Below, one piece after another: positions 45,411 to 54,138 of a stretch of DNA of 64,000 bases (position 1 is its first letter; the number at the start of each line of letters is the position of its first letter). Under the pieces are notes generated by a model, which was not told the origin of the DNA, ran no database searches, and was given only the letters and a program-made list of their open reading frames with translations. Both the position numbers and the translations under genes were made by a program. The DNA is from Phormidesmis priestleyi Ana (GTDB lineage Bacteria > Cyanobacteriota > Cyanobacteriia > Phormidesmidales > Phormidesmidaceae), in the NCBI GenBank assembly GCA_001314865.1, contig LJZR01000019.1, positions 40,253 to 104,252 of the forward strand. Reading direction: 5' to 3'.

Positions 45411-46328
45411 ATGACAGTTGAGCAGCTTAATCAAGAATTTGGTATTGCTAATCAGGTGAAAATTATTGAGGGAGAGGGTGGTTTTCCGATTGTTGAGGTT
45501 AGCAATGAGGAAGGCAGCGCAAAAATCTCGGTTTATTCGGCGCAGGTGCTGTCTTTTTTACCAGTGGGCGAATCTGAGGATGTGCTGTTTGTGAGCGAGA
45601 AGGCTTATTTTCAGGCGGGTAAGGCAACAAAGGGTGGAATTCCTATCTGTTGGCCTTGGTTTGGCCCTGATCCGGAGGGGTTGGGTCGGGCGAGTCATGG
45701 GTTTGTGCGCAACCGGATGTGGACTTTGCTGAGCACGGAGGCTGTGTCAGCAGGGGAGACGAAGGTGCGACTGGGTATAACGGCGGATGAAGAGACGAAG
45801 GCGATTTGGCCGAAGTCTTTTGAGCTGGTGCTGGAGGTGTTAGTGGGAGCGCAGTTGAGCGTTTCTTTGATTACTCAAAATACGGGGGATGAGTCGTTTG
45901 AAATTACTCAGGCTTTTCATACCTATTTCAATATTGGTGATATTGGGCAGGTAAGAGTGCTTGGATTGGAGAATGCTGCTTATATCGACAAAGTGGAGAA
46001 AGTAGAGGGCGGTGCTGAAAAGACTCAGACTGGAGTGGTGACGATTGATGAAGAGGTTGATCGGATCTATACGGGAGTGAAGCCTGAGTTGGTCATTGAA
46101 GATGGCGCTCTGGGGCGACGGATTCGGATATCGACCCTGGGAAGTCAGACGGCGATTGTGTGGAATCCGTGGAAGGAGATTTCGATAAAAATGGCTGACT
46201 TGGCAGATGATGCGTATCAGCGGTTTATTTGTGTGGAAACGGCGAATGCAGCGGATGAGGTGATTACGGTGCCTGCGAGCGGCCAGTATGTGCTGAAAGC
46301 TGTGTATGGAGTGGAGCGAAGTGCTTAG
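45411..46328 (+). CDS. D-hexose-6-phosphate epimerase-like (aldose-1-epimerase family)
   Basis: 305 residues of the YeaD type, interconverting anomers of glucose-6-phosphate or a similar sugar phosphate. Seen: G-G-I-P-I-C-W-P-W-F-G-P, S-H-G-F-V-R and the His of F-H-T-Y-F-N. Start ATG at 45411 (A-T-G-A-C-A-G). The T5orf172 gene follows 5 nt later, so both may be co-transcribed. Confidence 0.93.
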   Translation: MTVEQLNQEFGIANQVKIIEGEGGFPIVEVSNEEGSAKISVYSAQVLSFLPVGESEDVLFVSEKAYFQAGKATKGGIPICWPWFGPDPEGLGRASHGFVRNRMWTLLSTEAVSAGETKVRLGITADEETKAIWPKSFELVLEVLVGAQLSVSLITQNTGDESFEITQAFHTYFNIGDIGQVRVLGLENAAYIDKVEKVEGGAEKTQTGVVTIDEEVDRIYTGVKPELVIEDGALGRRIRISTLGSQTAIVWNPWKEISIKMADLADDAYQRFICVETANAADEVITVPASGQYVLKAVYGVERSA

Positions 46329-46333
46329 GGCTC

Positions 46334-46786
46334 ATGTTTGTTTATATCATCGGCAATGCGGAGAAAAATGTCTTTAAGCTTGGTATAGCGGGCGATCCTT
46401 TTAAGCAGCTATCTAGCATTCAGGTGGGTAATCCTTATAGCCTTTCTATTGTCTGCAAAATTTGTGTGCGAGATAAAAACGCGGCAAGGTTGATAGAAAG
46501 GCTAGGACGCCAAGAGCTGAGTTGCTATGAAGGGGTCGGTGAATGGCTGCTGAATGTGCCTGATTATCTACTGGCTCAGTTTGCGGAGGGTCATTATTTG
46601 CGATCGCTAGCTAGCAAAGCAGGGGTGCGACTAATTAATCGAGCGGAGCCTAGCGCGATCGCCAATCAAGATAGCCTAGCCCGATTGACGCCCCTTGCTA
46701 AGCAAAAAGGGCTGAGCTTTGAAGATATCCTAGAGAAAGTAGAGCAGGCATACGATAGAGGCGTTAGCATAGATGAAATTCTATGA
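46334..46786 (+). CDS. T5orf172/GIY-YIG-like domain protein
   Basis: 150 residues. The start V-Y-I-I-G-N-A, K-L-G-I-A-G-D-P and I-Q-V-G-N-P-Y-S-L match the MUG113/T5orf172 domain, a GIY-YIG nuclease relative found in phages and bacteria; the conserved middle (E-R-L-G-R-Q-E-L, G-E-W-L) follows. The C-terminal 50 residues are charged and helical. Nuclease activity is not certain. Confidence 0.72.
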   Translation: MFVYIIGNAEKNVFKLGIAGDPFKQLSSIQVGNPYSLSIVCKICVRDKNAARLIERLGRQELSCYEGVGEWLLNVPDYLLAQFAEGHYLRSLASKAGVRLINRAEPSAIANQDSLARLTPLAKQKGLSFEDILEKVEQAYDRGVSIDEIL

Positions 46787-46858
46787 ATTTGCCTTTAGTC
46801 CATTTAATTCCATCTATGGTCAGATATATTCTGAGACTCCCTTCACTTAAAAGGTTGT

Positions 46859-46899
46859 AGAGTTTGATTGGTTGCGTATTTCGCAACTAATCAAACTCT
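46859..46899 (+). terminator. 18-bp hairpin after the T5orf172 gene
   Basis: AGAGTTTGATTGGTTGCG (46859-46876) pairs with 46882-46899, loop TATTT, one G-U pair in RNA. No T-run. Confidence 0.7.
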
Positions 46900-46970
46900 G
46901 AGGCTGGGGTTATTTGTCTGGGGATGGCCTGAATATGCCCTGGGAGTGTAGAGATTTGCATGTAGTAAAG

Positions 46971-47033
46971 TGCCGTTTGCGGGCAGGCTGATTGTGCTGC
47001 GCATAGCGCTAATGGGCCTGCCCGCAAACGGCA
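46971..47033 (-). terminator. 18-bp perfect inverted repeat before the chimeric gene end
   Basis: TGCCGTTTGCGGGCAGGC (46971-46988) and its exact complement at 47016-47033 around a 27-nt loop that itself contains AGCGC/GCGCA. It lies 18 nt after the leftward gene stop. Terminator or small non-autonomous element end. Confidence 0.65.
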
Positions 47034-47051
47034 GGTTATTTATGGCGATGC

Positions 47052-49232
47052 TCAATTGACCCGCACCAATCTGATTTCAGTTCTTTGGTTTCGAGCGTCA
47101 GCCGGATCGACATTTGGCAGAGGGCTATTAAACCCCTCTCCTTCAGGCAAAACATTCATGCTCACTCCCATTCCCTTTAAGTGATTGGCTACCACGCGCG
47201 CCCGCTCCTCGCTTAAGCGCTGATTCGCATCAGCATCTCCAGAGCGAGAGGTATGACCGATAACTCGCACCGCAAGGTTTTCTTCGTCAAAATCTTTGAG
47301 TTCGCTCGCTAGTTGGTTGAGCGTTTGCTTGCTCTCATCGGTTAGCTGAGCTGCCCCCACGGTAAAATCTACCTGGCCGCGAACATTTAAATTACCAATG
47401 TTACTAGCCTGCTGAATTTGTGCTGCCGACACATCAGGCACGCTAACGGCATCACTGCCAGCAAGCTTATCAGCCAGCGCCGGATTATCTGCTCTGATCA
47501 GGTCAATCAAAGTTTGACTATTATTAGCAGCTTCAATGACAAACTGCGACGTATAAAGAGAGTCTGCATTCGCAGTGATCTTTGCTAGCTCGTCAGGCTT
47601 TAAGCGATTGGATAACGCCAACACAGCAGCAGTTGATTTAATGCGCTGCGCTAACAGGCTAGAGTTCATCCAATCTCGACTCTCAATTGCGGTAAAAAAA
47701 TTAATACCTTTGATAATCGCGACTGCATCGTTCACCGAAAGCAGCCCATCTTCAGCAACTTGCTTTTGCAGCTGCGTGGCATCGCGCGCATTGGCGTCAA
47801 TCCGCCGATAGTAATTTTCCAAAAATCGTGAGACAACGCCTGGGTTTGACGCAATTAACTCATCAGAGGCAACAATAACATCAACAATAGTGTTTGGCAC
47901 ATCGCCGCTAGAGAGCACCACGCTGTAGCCTTGTTGCTGCGCTTGTGTCACATACGGCTCCCAGAGCACGGCGATCGCTACATTACTCGTAGAATTTTGC
48001 AGCAGATCCCAGGCTTCAGAGGCATCGGCAGTTGGCATCAGTTCAAAGTCTGACAGTTCAAAAGCATCAAACTGAGCATCTAACACCATTGCCAGATATT
48101 CACTAGGCGTATTTGTTGCATAGGTAATACTCAGCGTTTCCCCTTTCTGTTGAGCCTTTTGGATCTCTTCTTCCACGTCCAGCAACGACTTTAGCCCAGG
48201 GTAGCGTTTTGTATTCAAAACCACGGCATCAGCCCCCACCGTACGATCCAGCAAGCCGACGATTTTACCCTTTGGCTGTTGCTGCAAAAATTGATCGAGC
48301 GTGGTCACAATTAGATCGGCTTCGCCGCTTTTGAGCCTTTCGGCTCTCAATGTTTGGTCAAACTCATTATCATAATTAATTTCAATTCCCGATTCTTTCA
48401 GTACCGATTGAAAATCGGCATTACGAAAAGTGCTATACCCACTAAAAGTATCGCCTAGTAACGTGAGCTGCGTCATTTCTTGCCCAGCCTCTGGCGGCGC
48501 GATCGCATTTTCCGATATCTCTTCAGAAGCGATCGCCGATGGCGTAGAATCAACAATTACCACTCGGGATTGCCGGGAAGAGAGCCCCCAATAAATAGCC
48601 CCGGCCAGCAGCGTTAACCCTAAAAAGAGCCCGCCAATAGACGAGGAGATCAGCTGACGCGATCGCTTCGCCTTATCGCTTGCAGACGTTGAAATAATAG
48701 AAACAGGCCGAGTGATACCGGGTAGCAGCGCCTCCACCCATGCCAGATCAAACACTTTTGCATAGATATCATTCGCAACTTTTAGCCGATCATTCTCGGC
48801 TATTACCAGTCCTGAACTCAGCAAAACTTCTTGCTCAGGGCTTCGCCCAAGGTCAACTGAGCCTCTTTGTAATATTTGAATATATAAAATTAAAAGAGAA
48901 TCTCTAACACCATAACTAATGATGGGCTCACAAATATTTTGAAGATGATCACAAGCCGCCTTTTCTTCCCAGTTTTTGACTATTCGGGTCTCCACAATGT
49001 CATCAACGATACTAACAGTCGTCTCCTGACCTGCTTTCTCAGCATATTCAACGACATAGCCACCAAGCAGCTGCGTTAAAAAAGGCTCTCCTTTTGTCCA
49101 TCCCTTAATTTTTTCAAGAAGTTTAGATATCTTTTCATCATCTTTGACGAGGGGAGCCAGTGTTTTTTTCAGCTCAGAAAAACCGGCCCAATGATTATCT
49201 TGATTACGGTACGGACGTTTTGAGGAGGGCAT
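47052..49232 (-). CDS. Chimeric membrane protein: winged-helix tail, substrate-binding domain, OmpA domain
   Basis: 726 residues. Residues 1-180 match the C-terminal part of cyanobacterial AAA-like ATPases (E-P-F-L-T-Q-L-L-G-G; S-P-E-Q-E-V-L-L-S-S-G-L-V-I; Y-A-K-V-F-D-L-A-W-V) without a P-loop. A membrane helix (about 194-217) follows, then a periplasmic SBP-like domain (about 250-590; L-T-L-L-G-D-T-F-S-G-Y) and an OmpA peptidoglycan-binding domain (about 620-726; G-H-T-S-R-S-G-D, N-Q-R-L-S-E-E-R-A-R-V-V). Probably a wall-anchored sensor reporting a periplasmic ligand to a cytosolic partner; this is inference. Confidence 0.8.
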   Translation of the reverse strand: MPSSKRPYRNQDNHWAGFSELKKTLAPLVKDDEKISKLLEKIKGWTKGEPFLTQLLGGYVVEYAEKAGQETTVSIVDDIVETRIVKNWEEKAACDHLQNICEPIISYGVRDSLLILYIQILQRGSVDLGRSPEQEVLLSSGLVIAENDRLKVANDIYAKVFDLAWVEALLPGITRPVSIISTSASDKAKRSRQLISSSIGGLFLGLTLLAGAIYWGLSSRQSRVVIVDSTPSAIASEEISENAIAPPEAGQEMTQLTLLGDTFSGYSTFRNADFQSVLKESGIEINYDNEFDQTLRAERLKSGEADLIVTTLDQFLQQQPKGKIVGLLDRTVGADAVVLNTKRYPGLKSLLDVEEEIQKAQQKGETLSITYATNTPSEYLAMVLDAQFDAFELSDFELMPTADASEAWDLLQNSTSNVAIAVLWEPYVTQAQQQGYSVVLSSGDVPNTIVDVIVASDELIASNPGVVSRFLENYYRRIDANARDATQLQKQVAEDGLLSVNDAVAIIKGINFFTAIESRDWMNSSLLAQRIKSTAAVLALSNRLKPDELAKITANADSLYTSQFVIEAANNSQTLIDLIRADNPALADKLAGSDAVSVPDVSAAQIQQASNIGNLNVRGQVDFTVGAAQLTDESKQTLNQLASELKDFDEENLAVRVIGHTSRSGDADANQRLSEERARVVANHLKGMGVSMNVLPEGEGFNSPLPNVDPADARNQRTEIRLVRVN

Positions 49233-49682
49233 GGTAGTAGCAACGTTTAGTTTAAAACCAAAGGCAAATAAATATAGAGCGCGTAAATTGTGTCAGCGTA
49301 AATCGCATCAATATCAATTGCGTCAATATCAATCACATCAATAGAGAGCGCTGAACCGTCTTATTTTGGAGGCAGCACTTTTAGAGGCAGCACTTTTAGA
49401 GGCAGCACTTTTGGAGGCAGTTAGTCATTATGTTCAGCAAAAATATTCGTTATCAGGATGGATAACCTAGTGTAAGTTTGTTGAATCTGGTATAAATTGT
49501 TTAAGAACTTGGATATATTACTAAGTACAGTTAGGGATTCAGACACCTTTTAATCTACACACTTTGCGGTCTTTATCCTAAAAAGTTATCACCGCTGTGC
49601 CGCAAAATAGACATAAAGTTTAGATAAAGGAACACAATGCAGACCATCTCTCAGGCAGGCAACTTCTTAGGCAGGTAAATGC
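49233..49682. other. Intergenic region with tandem repeats
   Basis: Contains copies of CGTCAATATCAAT near 49307-49335 and the 15-nt array at 49369. At 49637 a 13-codon frame (ATGCAGACCATC) has AAAGGA before it; too short to call. The sequence GATTCAGACACCTTTTAA at 49533 recurs in variant form at 63874. Confidence 0.45.
49369..49420. repeat. Three-and-a-half copies of a 15-nt unit
   Basis: GAGGCAGCACTTTTA at 49369, 49384 and (last base changed) 49399, then a partial copy. Confidence 0.94.
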
Positions 49683-50909
49683 TTAGAAAGGAGGCGAACT
49701 GCTAAAGCAAACTGTTTTGTTCGTCATAGGATGCACAATTTCAAGCCTTGTCGCATGCAAATACAGCTTATAATATTGCTTCTTCGGCTGCTCACGTTCT
49801 CCCTCACGTTTTTTCTCAACCTTTCCTTCAAAATCTTCCTCAACCTTTCCATAAAGGCGATCGCCTAAAACAGGAGAATTAAGCCCTTTTTCATCAGCCA
49901 TATGAACCCGCAGCTGATGAGTACGCCCTGTATGAGGTATTAGCTCAACTCTAGGCTGTTCTCCCGGCATAATTACCCTAAATTCTGTTCGACTAGGCTT
50001 GCCTTGCTGAAAATCAACCGACTGCCTCGGACGGTCTTTAGGATTGCCCCAAAGCGGTAGCTCAACTGTGCCAGAGCTTCTATCTACCGGTCGAGAAAGA
50101 ACAGCCTCGTAGGTTTTATGCACTTGCCTAAGCGCAAACTGCCGGCTCAAAGCCGCATGGGCCTCCGCAGAGGTTGCGATCGCTAAAACTCCAGAAGTGT
50201 CTTCATCCAGCCGATGAACAGCCTGCACAAATGCCCCTTGCGGCAGCTGATAGCGCAATCGACTCAGCACACTATCTTGCGAATGATACCGCCGCCCTGG
50301 CACCGAAAGCAGTCCTGCCGGTTTGTCCACAATGATCAGCGCCTCATCTTGATAGAGAATGCGTAGCGCAAATGAAGCCTCTCCTCTGGCTTGTTTCGCC
50401 TTGGCTTGTTTCGCCTTGGCTTGTTTCGCCTTGGCTTGTTCCGCCCTGGCTTGTTCAGAAAAATAGGCAGCTTGCAGTTGAGTTTGCCACTCGCGAGAAA
50501 GGGTTTTGTATTGTTGTTTAAGCCTTTTTATCTGCGCTTCAGACTCACTAATGACCTGAGCAATCGGGCTGAGCGCCTGCGCCTGCGCTTGCTTCAATCG
50601 GCGACGTTCCATGCCATCCTGCTGACTTTCTTGGTTGAGCTTTTCTAGTGCTGCCATCAGTGCATTGCCTTGCAGCTGACTGGAATAGTCAAGCCGACTG
50701 CGATCGCGCTGTGCTTTCCGCCCTTGATGCTTGAGCGCCAATTGCTTTTGCTGAACGCTATAATGCTCAGCAATTTGTTCATAATCGGCCCGAGCCGGAA
50801 GATGCTGAAATGCGAGTTGAAGCGCGAGCAAATCTCTCTTAAGCTGATTGAGCTGGTTAAGCGCGTCGGCTTCCGTTTGCATTTGCTTATCGTAGGCCCT
50901 CAACCACAT
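49683..50909 (-). CDS. RluA-family pseudouridine synthase
   Basis: Isomerises uridines in RNA. The catalytic domain begins near residue 181 with L-Y-Q-D-E-A-L-I-I-V-D-K-P-A-G and has V-H-R-L-D-E-D-T-S-G with the catalytic Asp; R-T-H-Q-L-R-V-H-M closes it. The first 175 residues are a charged coiled coil, known for one RluA subgroup. A stretch K-A-K-Q-A copies (about 157-175) comes from a 15-nt repeat. Starts at ATG 50909, overlapping the upstream gene by 23 nt; ATG 50882 after its stop is equally possible. Target uridine unknown. Confidence 0.9.
   Translation of the reverse strand: MWLRAYDKQMQTEADALNQLNQLKRDLLALQLAFQHLPARADYEQIAEHYSVQQKQLALKHQGRKAQRDRSRLDYSSQLQGNALMAALEKLNQESQQDGMERRRLKQAQAQALSPIAQVISESEAQIKRLKQQYKTLSREWQTQLQAAYFSEQARAEQAKAKQAKAKQAKAKQARGEASFALRILYQDEALIIVDKPAGLLSVPGRRYHSQDSVLSRLRYQLPQGAFVQAVHRLDEDTSGVLAIATSAEAHAALSRQFALRQVHKTYEAVLSRPVDRSSGTVELPLWGNPKDRPRQSVDFQQGKPSRTEFRVIMPGEQPRVELIPHTGRTHQLRVHMADEKGLNSPVLGDRLYGKVEEDFEGKVEKKREGEREQPKKQYYKLYLHATRLEIVHPMTNKTVCFSSSPPF
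50389..50448. repeat. 15-nt coding repeat (K-A-K-Q-A)
   Basis: CTTGGCTTGTTTCGC repeated four times with small changes inside the RluA-type gene. Confidence 0.93.
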
Positions 50910-51696
50910 CGCGGTAAGTCTCGTAATCCTTCACGCCCGTCAGCGTTTTTAGCAGCTCACCGTCCTTAAAGAACATTACCGACGGCATGCCCTTCAGCCC
51001 AAATCGCTTCGCCACTTGCCGATTATTGTCAAAATCCAGCTTGACCACCGCAACGTTATCTTTATACGCCTCCGCTAGCTTGTCTATTCGCGGGGTCACC
51101 TGCTTACAAGGGCCACACCAAGAGGCAATACAGTCCACCACCACGACATGTTCCTTTGCCAGCAGCGCGTCAAGTTCCGCCTCATCCTGTAAAAAACGCG
51201 CCGCCCCGGTTTCCTCCTCACCGAGTTGAGCTAGCTCATTAACCACCTCAGCTGTAGACCGACTGCCATTCACCATCGTCAAACAAGCCCGCTGCCGATA
51301 ATACTTCAGCAACAAATCGGTCTGAGCCTGATACTGCTTAAGGCGATCGCGCACAGCCGTCACATTTTCACCCGTCTGGGCAACCAACCGACTGATCAAA
51401 ACCCCGTTCGTCACCTGACAATAGGCCACCATAGCAGCCGGTCGCTGAAACTTTACCAGCAGCTCGTCAAATGCTTGCGCTTGCGTTTGCGTTTGCGGAA
51501 ATCCCTCTAAAACCCAACCATCGAGCATATCTAGCTGCTCTAATCTTCGACGCAGCGTCAGCATCACATCCTGATCAGGAACCCGCAGATCATCTACCGC
51601 AACATGAGGCACATGCCAGCGTTTAGAAATTACGATCGCCTGATCAGCCAGGCCCGACCCCGGCGGACCCAAAAGGATAAGCTGCTTAGATTTCAT
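50887..51696 (-). CDS. Degenerate adenylate kinase-thioredoxin fusion
   Basis: 269 residues from ATG 51696. Residues about 5-160 resemble adenylate kinase: L-L-G-P-P-G-S-G-L-A-D-Q in place of G-x-P-G-x-G-K-G-T-Q (the essential Lys is Leu) and G-W-V-L-E-G-F-P-Q-T in place of G-F-P-R-T (Arg is Gln). Phosphotransfer is therefore unlikely. Residues about 165-269 form a thioredoxin with W-C-G-P-C (193-197) and the cis-Pro loop G-M-P-S-V. Likely a redox protein with a nucleotide-sensing or docking domain; inference. Overlaps the RluA gene. Confidence 0.85.
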   Translation of the reverse strand: MKSKQLILLGPPGSGLADQAIVISKRWHVPHVAVDDLRVPDQDVMLTLRRRLEQLDMLDGWVLEGFPQTQTQAQAFDELLVKFQRPAAMVAYCQVTNGVLISRLVAQTGENVTAVRDRLKQYQAQTDLLLKYYRQRACLTMVNGSRSTAEVVNELAQLGEEETGAARFLQDEAELDALLAKEHVVVVDCIASWCGPCKQVTPRIDKLAEAYKDNVAVVKLDFDNNRQVAKRFGLKGMPSVMFFKDGELLKTLTGVKDYETYRDVVEGLR

Positions 51697-52020
51697 TGAC
51701 AAAGACCCCTAACCCATAACCGCCTTTATCTGAACCAGTATCTTGCCTATGTAGTAGAGGCTACTGTTTTTGTGCAAATTCCTTTAGATTTACTCAATCA
51801 CCATGAAGGATTACTTAATCTTATTGCGAGACCCAAATGCATCACCAATAGTCCCCTTGTGACGATTTGAGTCTCTATTTAAGACTCAAATAGAGACTCC
51901 CAGAGATCATGGATAGACTACTCGCGCAGTTTAATGAACGCCGTAAAATAAATAGATAGGGCAATAAATAGTATCGTTTTATTTATAAGGTTGCTGTTTC
52001 CTACCAAAAGCATTAAAAAC
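51697..52020. other. Divergent intergenic region with GAGTCTC hairpin
   Basis: Holds promoters of the fusion gene (left) and the peptidase gene (right). Its only clear structure is the inverted repeat at 51869-51899. Confidence 0.5.
51869..51899. promoter_or_regulatory. Perfect 12-bp inverted repeat, GAGTCTC type
   Basis: GAGTCTCTATTT (51869-51880) and AAATAGAGACTC (51888-51899), 7-nt loop AAGACTC. Shares the GAGTCTC/GAGACTC core with hairpins flanking desC. Confidence 0.55.
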
Positions 52021-54108
52021 ATGACTGAATCTGCGTCCTCGTCTCAATTTCCAATAGCTGCCCAAAAACCTAAGTCACTGATTCAGCACGGAGACGAACG
52101 AATAGATCCTTACTATTGGTTGAGCGATCGCACCAATCCTGAAGTCATCGCCTACCTAGAAGCCGAAAACAGCTATACCGAAGCCCAAACCCAGCACACG
52201 ACAGCCCTGCAAAAAACGCTTTACCACGAGATGCTTGGGCGCATTCAAGAAACCGATTTGTCGGTGCCCTATCGCTATGGCCGCTATTATTACTACTCTC
52301 GCACCGAAGAGGGCAAAGCCTACAGCATCTACTGTCGTAAAAAAGACACCCTAGAAGCCGCCGAAGAAATTCTGCTAGATGAAAATATTCTGGCCAAAGA
52401 ACAGGAATTTTTTGAACTAGGCGTGTTTGAGGTGAGTCCTAGCCAAACGCTGCTAGCCTACGCCACCGACACCGAAGGAGACGAACGCTACACCTTACAA
52501 ATTATTGACTTAGAGACCCATCACCATTTTCCTGAAATCATTGCCGACACCAGCGATGCCGTTTGGGCCAATGATAATAAAACATTGTTCTACCTCCGCC
52601 TAGATGAAGCCCATCGCCCTTTTCAACTATGGCGGCACCAGCTACAAACTGATCCCAATCAAGACCAACTCATCTACGAAGAAGGCGACGAATCCTACTA
52701 CCTAAGCTTGGGCACTAGCCGCAGCGAAGCCTATATTTTTCTGAGTGCCGACAGCAAAATCACCTCCGAAGTCCGATTTATCAATGCCAATCACCCCACT
52801 GAAGACTTTCAGATTGTTCATCCTCGCGAAAAAGGCATAGAGTACAGCGTTGACCATCATCCTGGTACAAATGGCCAAGACAATCGGTTTTATATTGTTA
52901 CCAACGACAACGCGATTAACTTTAAGCTTATGGTCGCACCCGTCAGTGCGCCGAGCAAAGCCAACTGGAAAACCGTCATTCCTCATCGCGAAGCGGTCAT
53001 GCTCAATGGCATTGATGTATTCAAAAATCACATCGTCCTCAACGAACAGCAAAAAGGACTCCCCACCCTACGCATACAGCATCTTGCAACGGGCGAATTC
53101 ACTCAAATAGATTTCCCAGAGCCGACCTACTCAGTCAATACCGCCTTAATGCGAGAGTTTGACAATCATATTCTGCGCTTTCGCTATAGTTCGCTTACCA
53201 CCCCGCTATCCGTGTTCGACTACAACATGGATACCCACGAGCGCGAACTTAAAAAACAACAACCCGTGCTCGGCGGCTACAACCCAAACCAGTACGAGAG
53301 CCAGCGGTTCATGGCGATCGCCCCAGACGGCACTGAAGTCCCTATTTCCCTGGTCTACAAAAAAGACATTCAAAAAGCTGGCATTGCGAACCAAAGCCAT
53401 CCACTACACCTAACCGGCTACGGCTCCTACGGCTATCACTATCCCGCCTCTTTTTCCAGCTATCGACTTTCCCTGTTAGATCGGGGCGTAGTTTGCGCGA
53501 TCGCCCACATTCGCGGCGGCGGTGAAATGGGTCGAAAATGGTACGAGAACGGCAAATTTCTCCACAAACAAAACACCTTTACCGACTTTATCGCCTGCGC
53601 TGAGCATTTGATCCAACAAGGCTGGACCAGCCCTGATCAGCTCACCATCTCAGGCGGCAGTGCTGGCGGGTTGCTCATTGGCGCGGTGATTAACCAACGG
53701 CCTGATTTGTTCAAAGCTGCGATCGCGCAAGTGCCTTTTGTCGATGTTGTTACCACCATTCTTGACCCCAACCTACCCTTATCGGTTATGGAATGGGACG
53801 AATGGGGCAACCCCAACGAGCCTGAATTCTATCACTACATGAAATCTTACTCACCCTACGACAATGTCAGCACTCAAGCCTACCCTAACCTTCTGATTAC
53901 CGCTGGCCTAAACGATCCGAGAGTCTCCTACTGGGAACCTGCCAAATGGGCCGCCAAGCTTCGCGCCACCAAAACCGACCACAACCAGCTCCTGCTTAAA
54001 ACCAACATGGGTGCAGGCCACGGCGGCCCATCAGGGCGCTACGAAAGTATCAAAGAAATCGCCTTTGAAGACGCCTTCCTGCTCGACCATCTCGGCATAA
54101 CTCAATAG
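52021..54108 (+). CDS. ptrB: Prolyl oligopeptidase-family serine peptidase (oligopeptidase B)
   Basis: Cleaves short peptides after basic residues. N-terminal beta-propeller with D-P-Y-Y-W-L-S-D-R near the start; C-terminal hydrolase with G-G-S-A-G-G (Ser), N-D-P-R-V-S-Y-W-E-P (Asp) and G-A-G-H-G-G (His). 695 residues from ATG 52021; an in-frame TTG 30 nt upstream is rejected. No signal peptide. The stop lies in an imperfect 14-nt duplication (CTCAATAGCC/CTCAATAACC). Confidence 0.93.
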   Translation: MTESASSSQFPIAAQKPKSLIQHGDERIDPYYWLSDRTNPEVIAYLEAENSYTEAQTQHTTALQKTLYHEMLGRIQETDLSVPYRYGRYYYYSRTEEGKAYSIYCRKKDTLEAAEEILLDENILAKEQEFFELGVFEVSPSQTLLAYATDTEGDERYTLQIIDLETHHHFPEIIADTSDAVWANDNKTLFYLRLDEAHRPFQLWRHQLQTDPNQDQLIYEEGDESYYLSLGTSRSEAYIFLSADSKITSEVRFINANHPTEDFQIVHPREKGIEYSVDHHPGTNGQDNRFYIVTNDNAINFKLMVAPVSAPSKANWKTVIPHREAVMLNGIDVFKNHIVLNEQQKGLPTLRIQHLATGEFTQIDFPEPTYSVNTALMREFDNHILRFRYSSLTTPLSVFDYNMDTHERELKKQQPVLGGYNPNQYESQRFMAIAPDGTEVPISLVYKKDIQKAGIANQSHPLHLTGYGSYGYHYPASFSSYRLSLLDRGVVCAIAHIRGGGEMGRKWYENGKFLHKQNTFTDFIACAEHLIQQGWTSPDQLTISGGSAGGLLIGAVINQRPDLFKAAIAQVPFVDVVTTILDPNLPLSVMEWDEWGNPNEPEFYHYMKSYSPYDNVSTQAYPNLLITAGLNDPRVSYWEPAKWAAKLRATKTDHNQLLLKTNMGAGHGGPSGRYESIKEIAFEDAFLLDHLGITQ

Positions 54109-54138
54109 CCTAATCTCAATAACCCCAAAATCAATAAA

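Noticed and set aside
49637..49678. 13-codon frame with AAAGGA in front
   Set aside because: Too short to support; points against the convergent RluA-type gene with nothing downstream to regulate.
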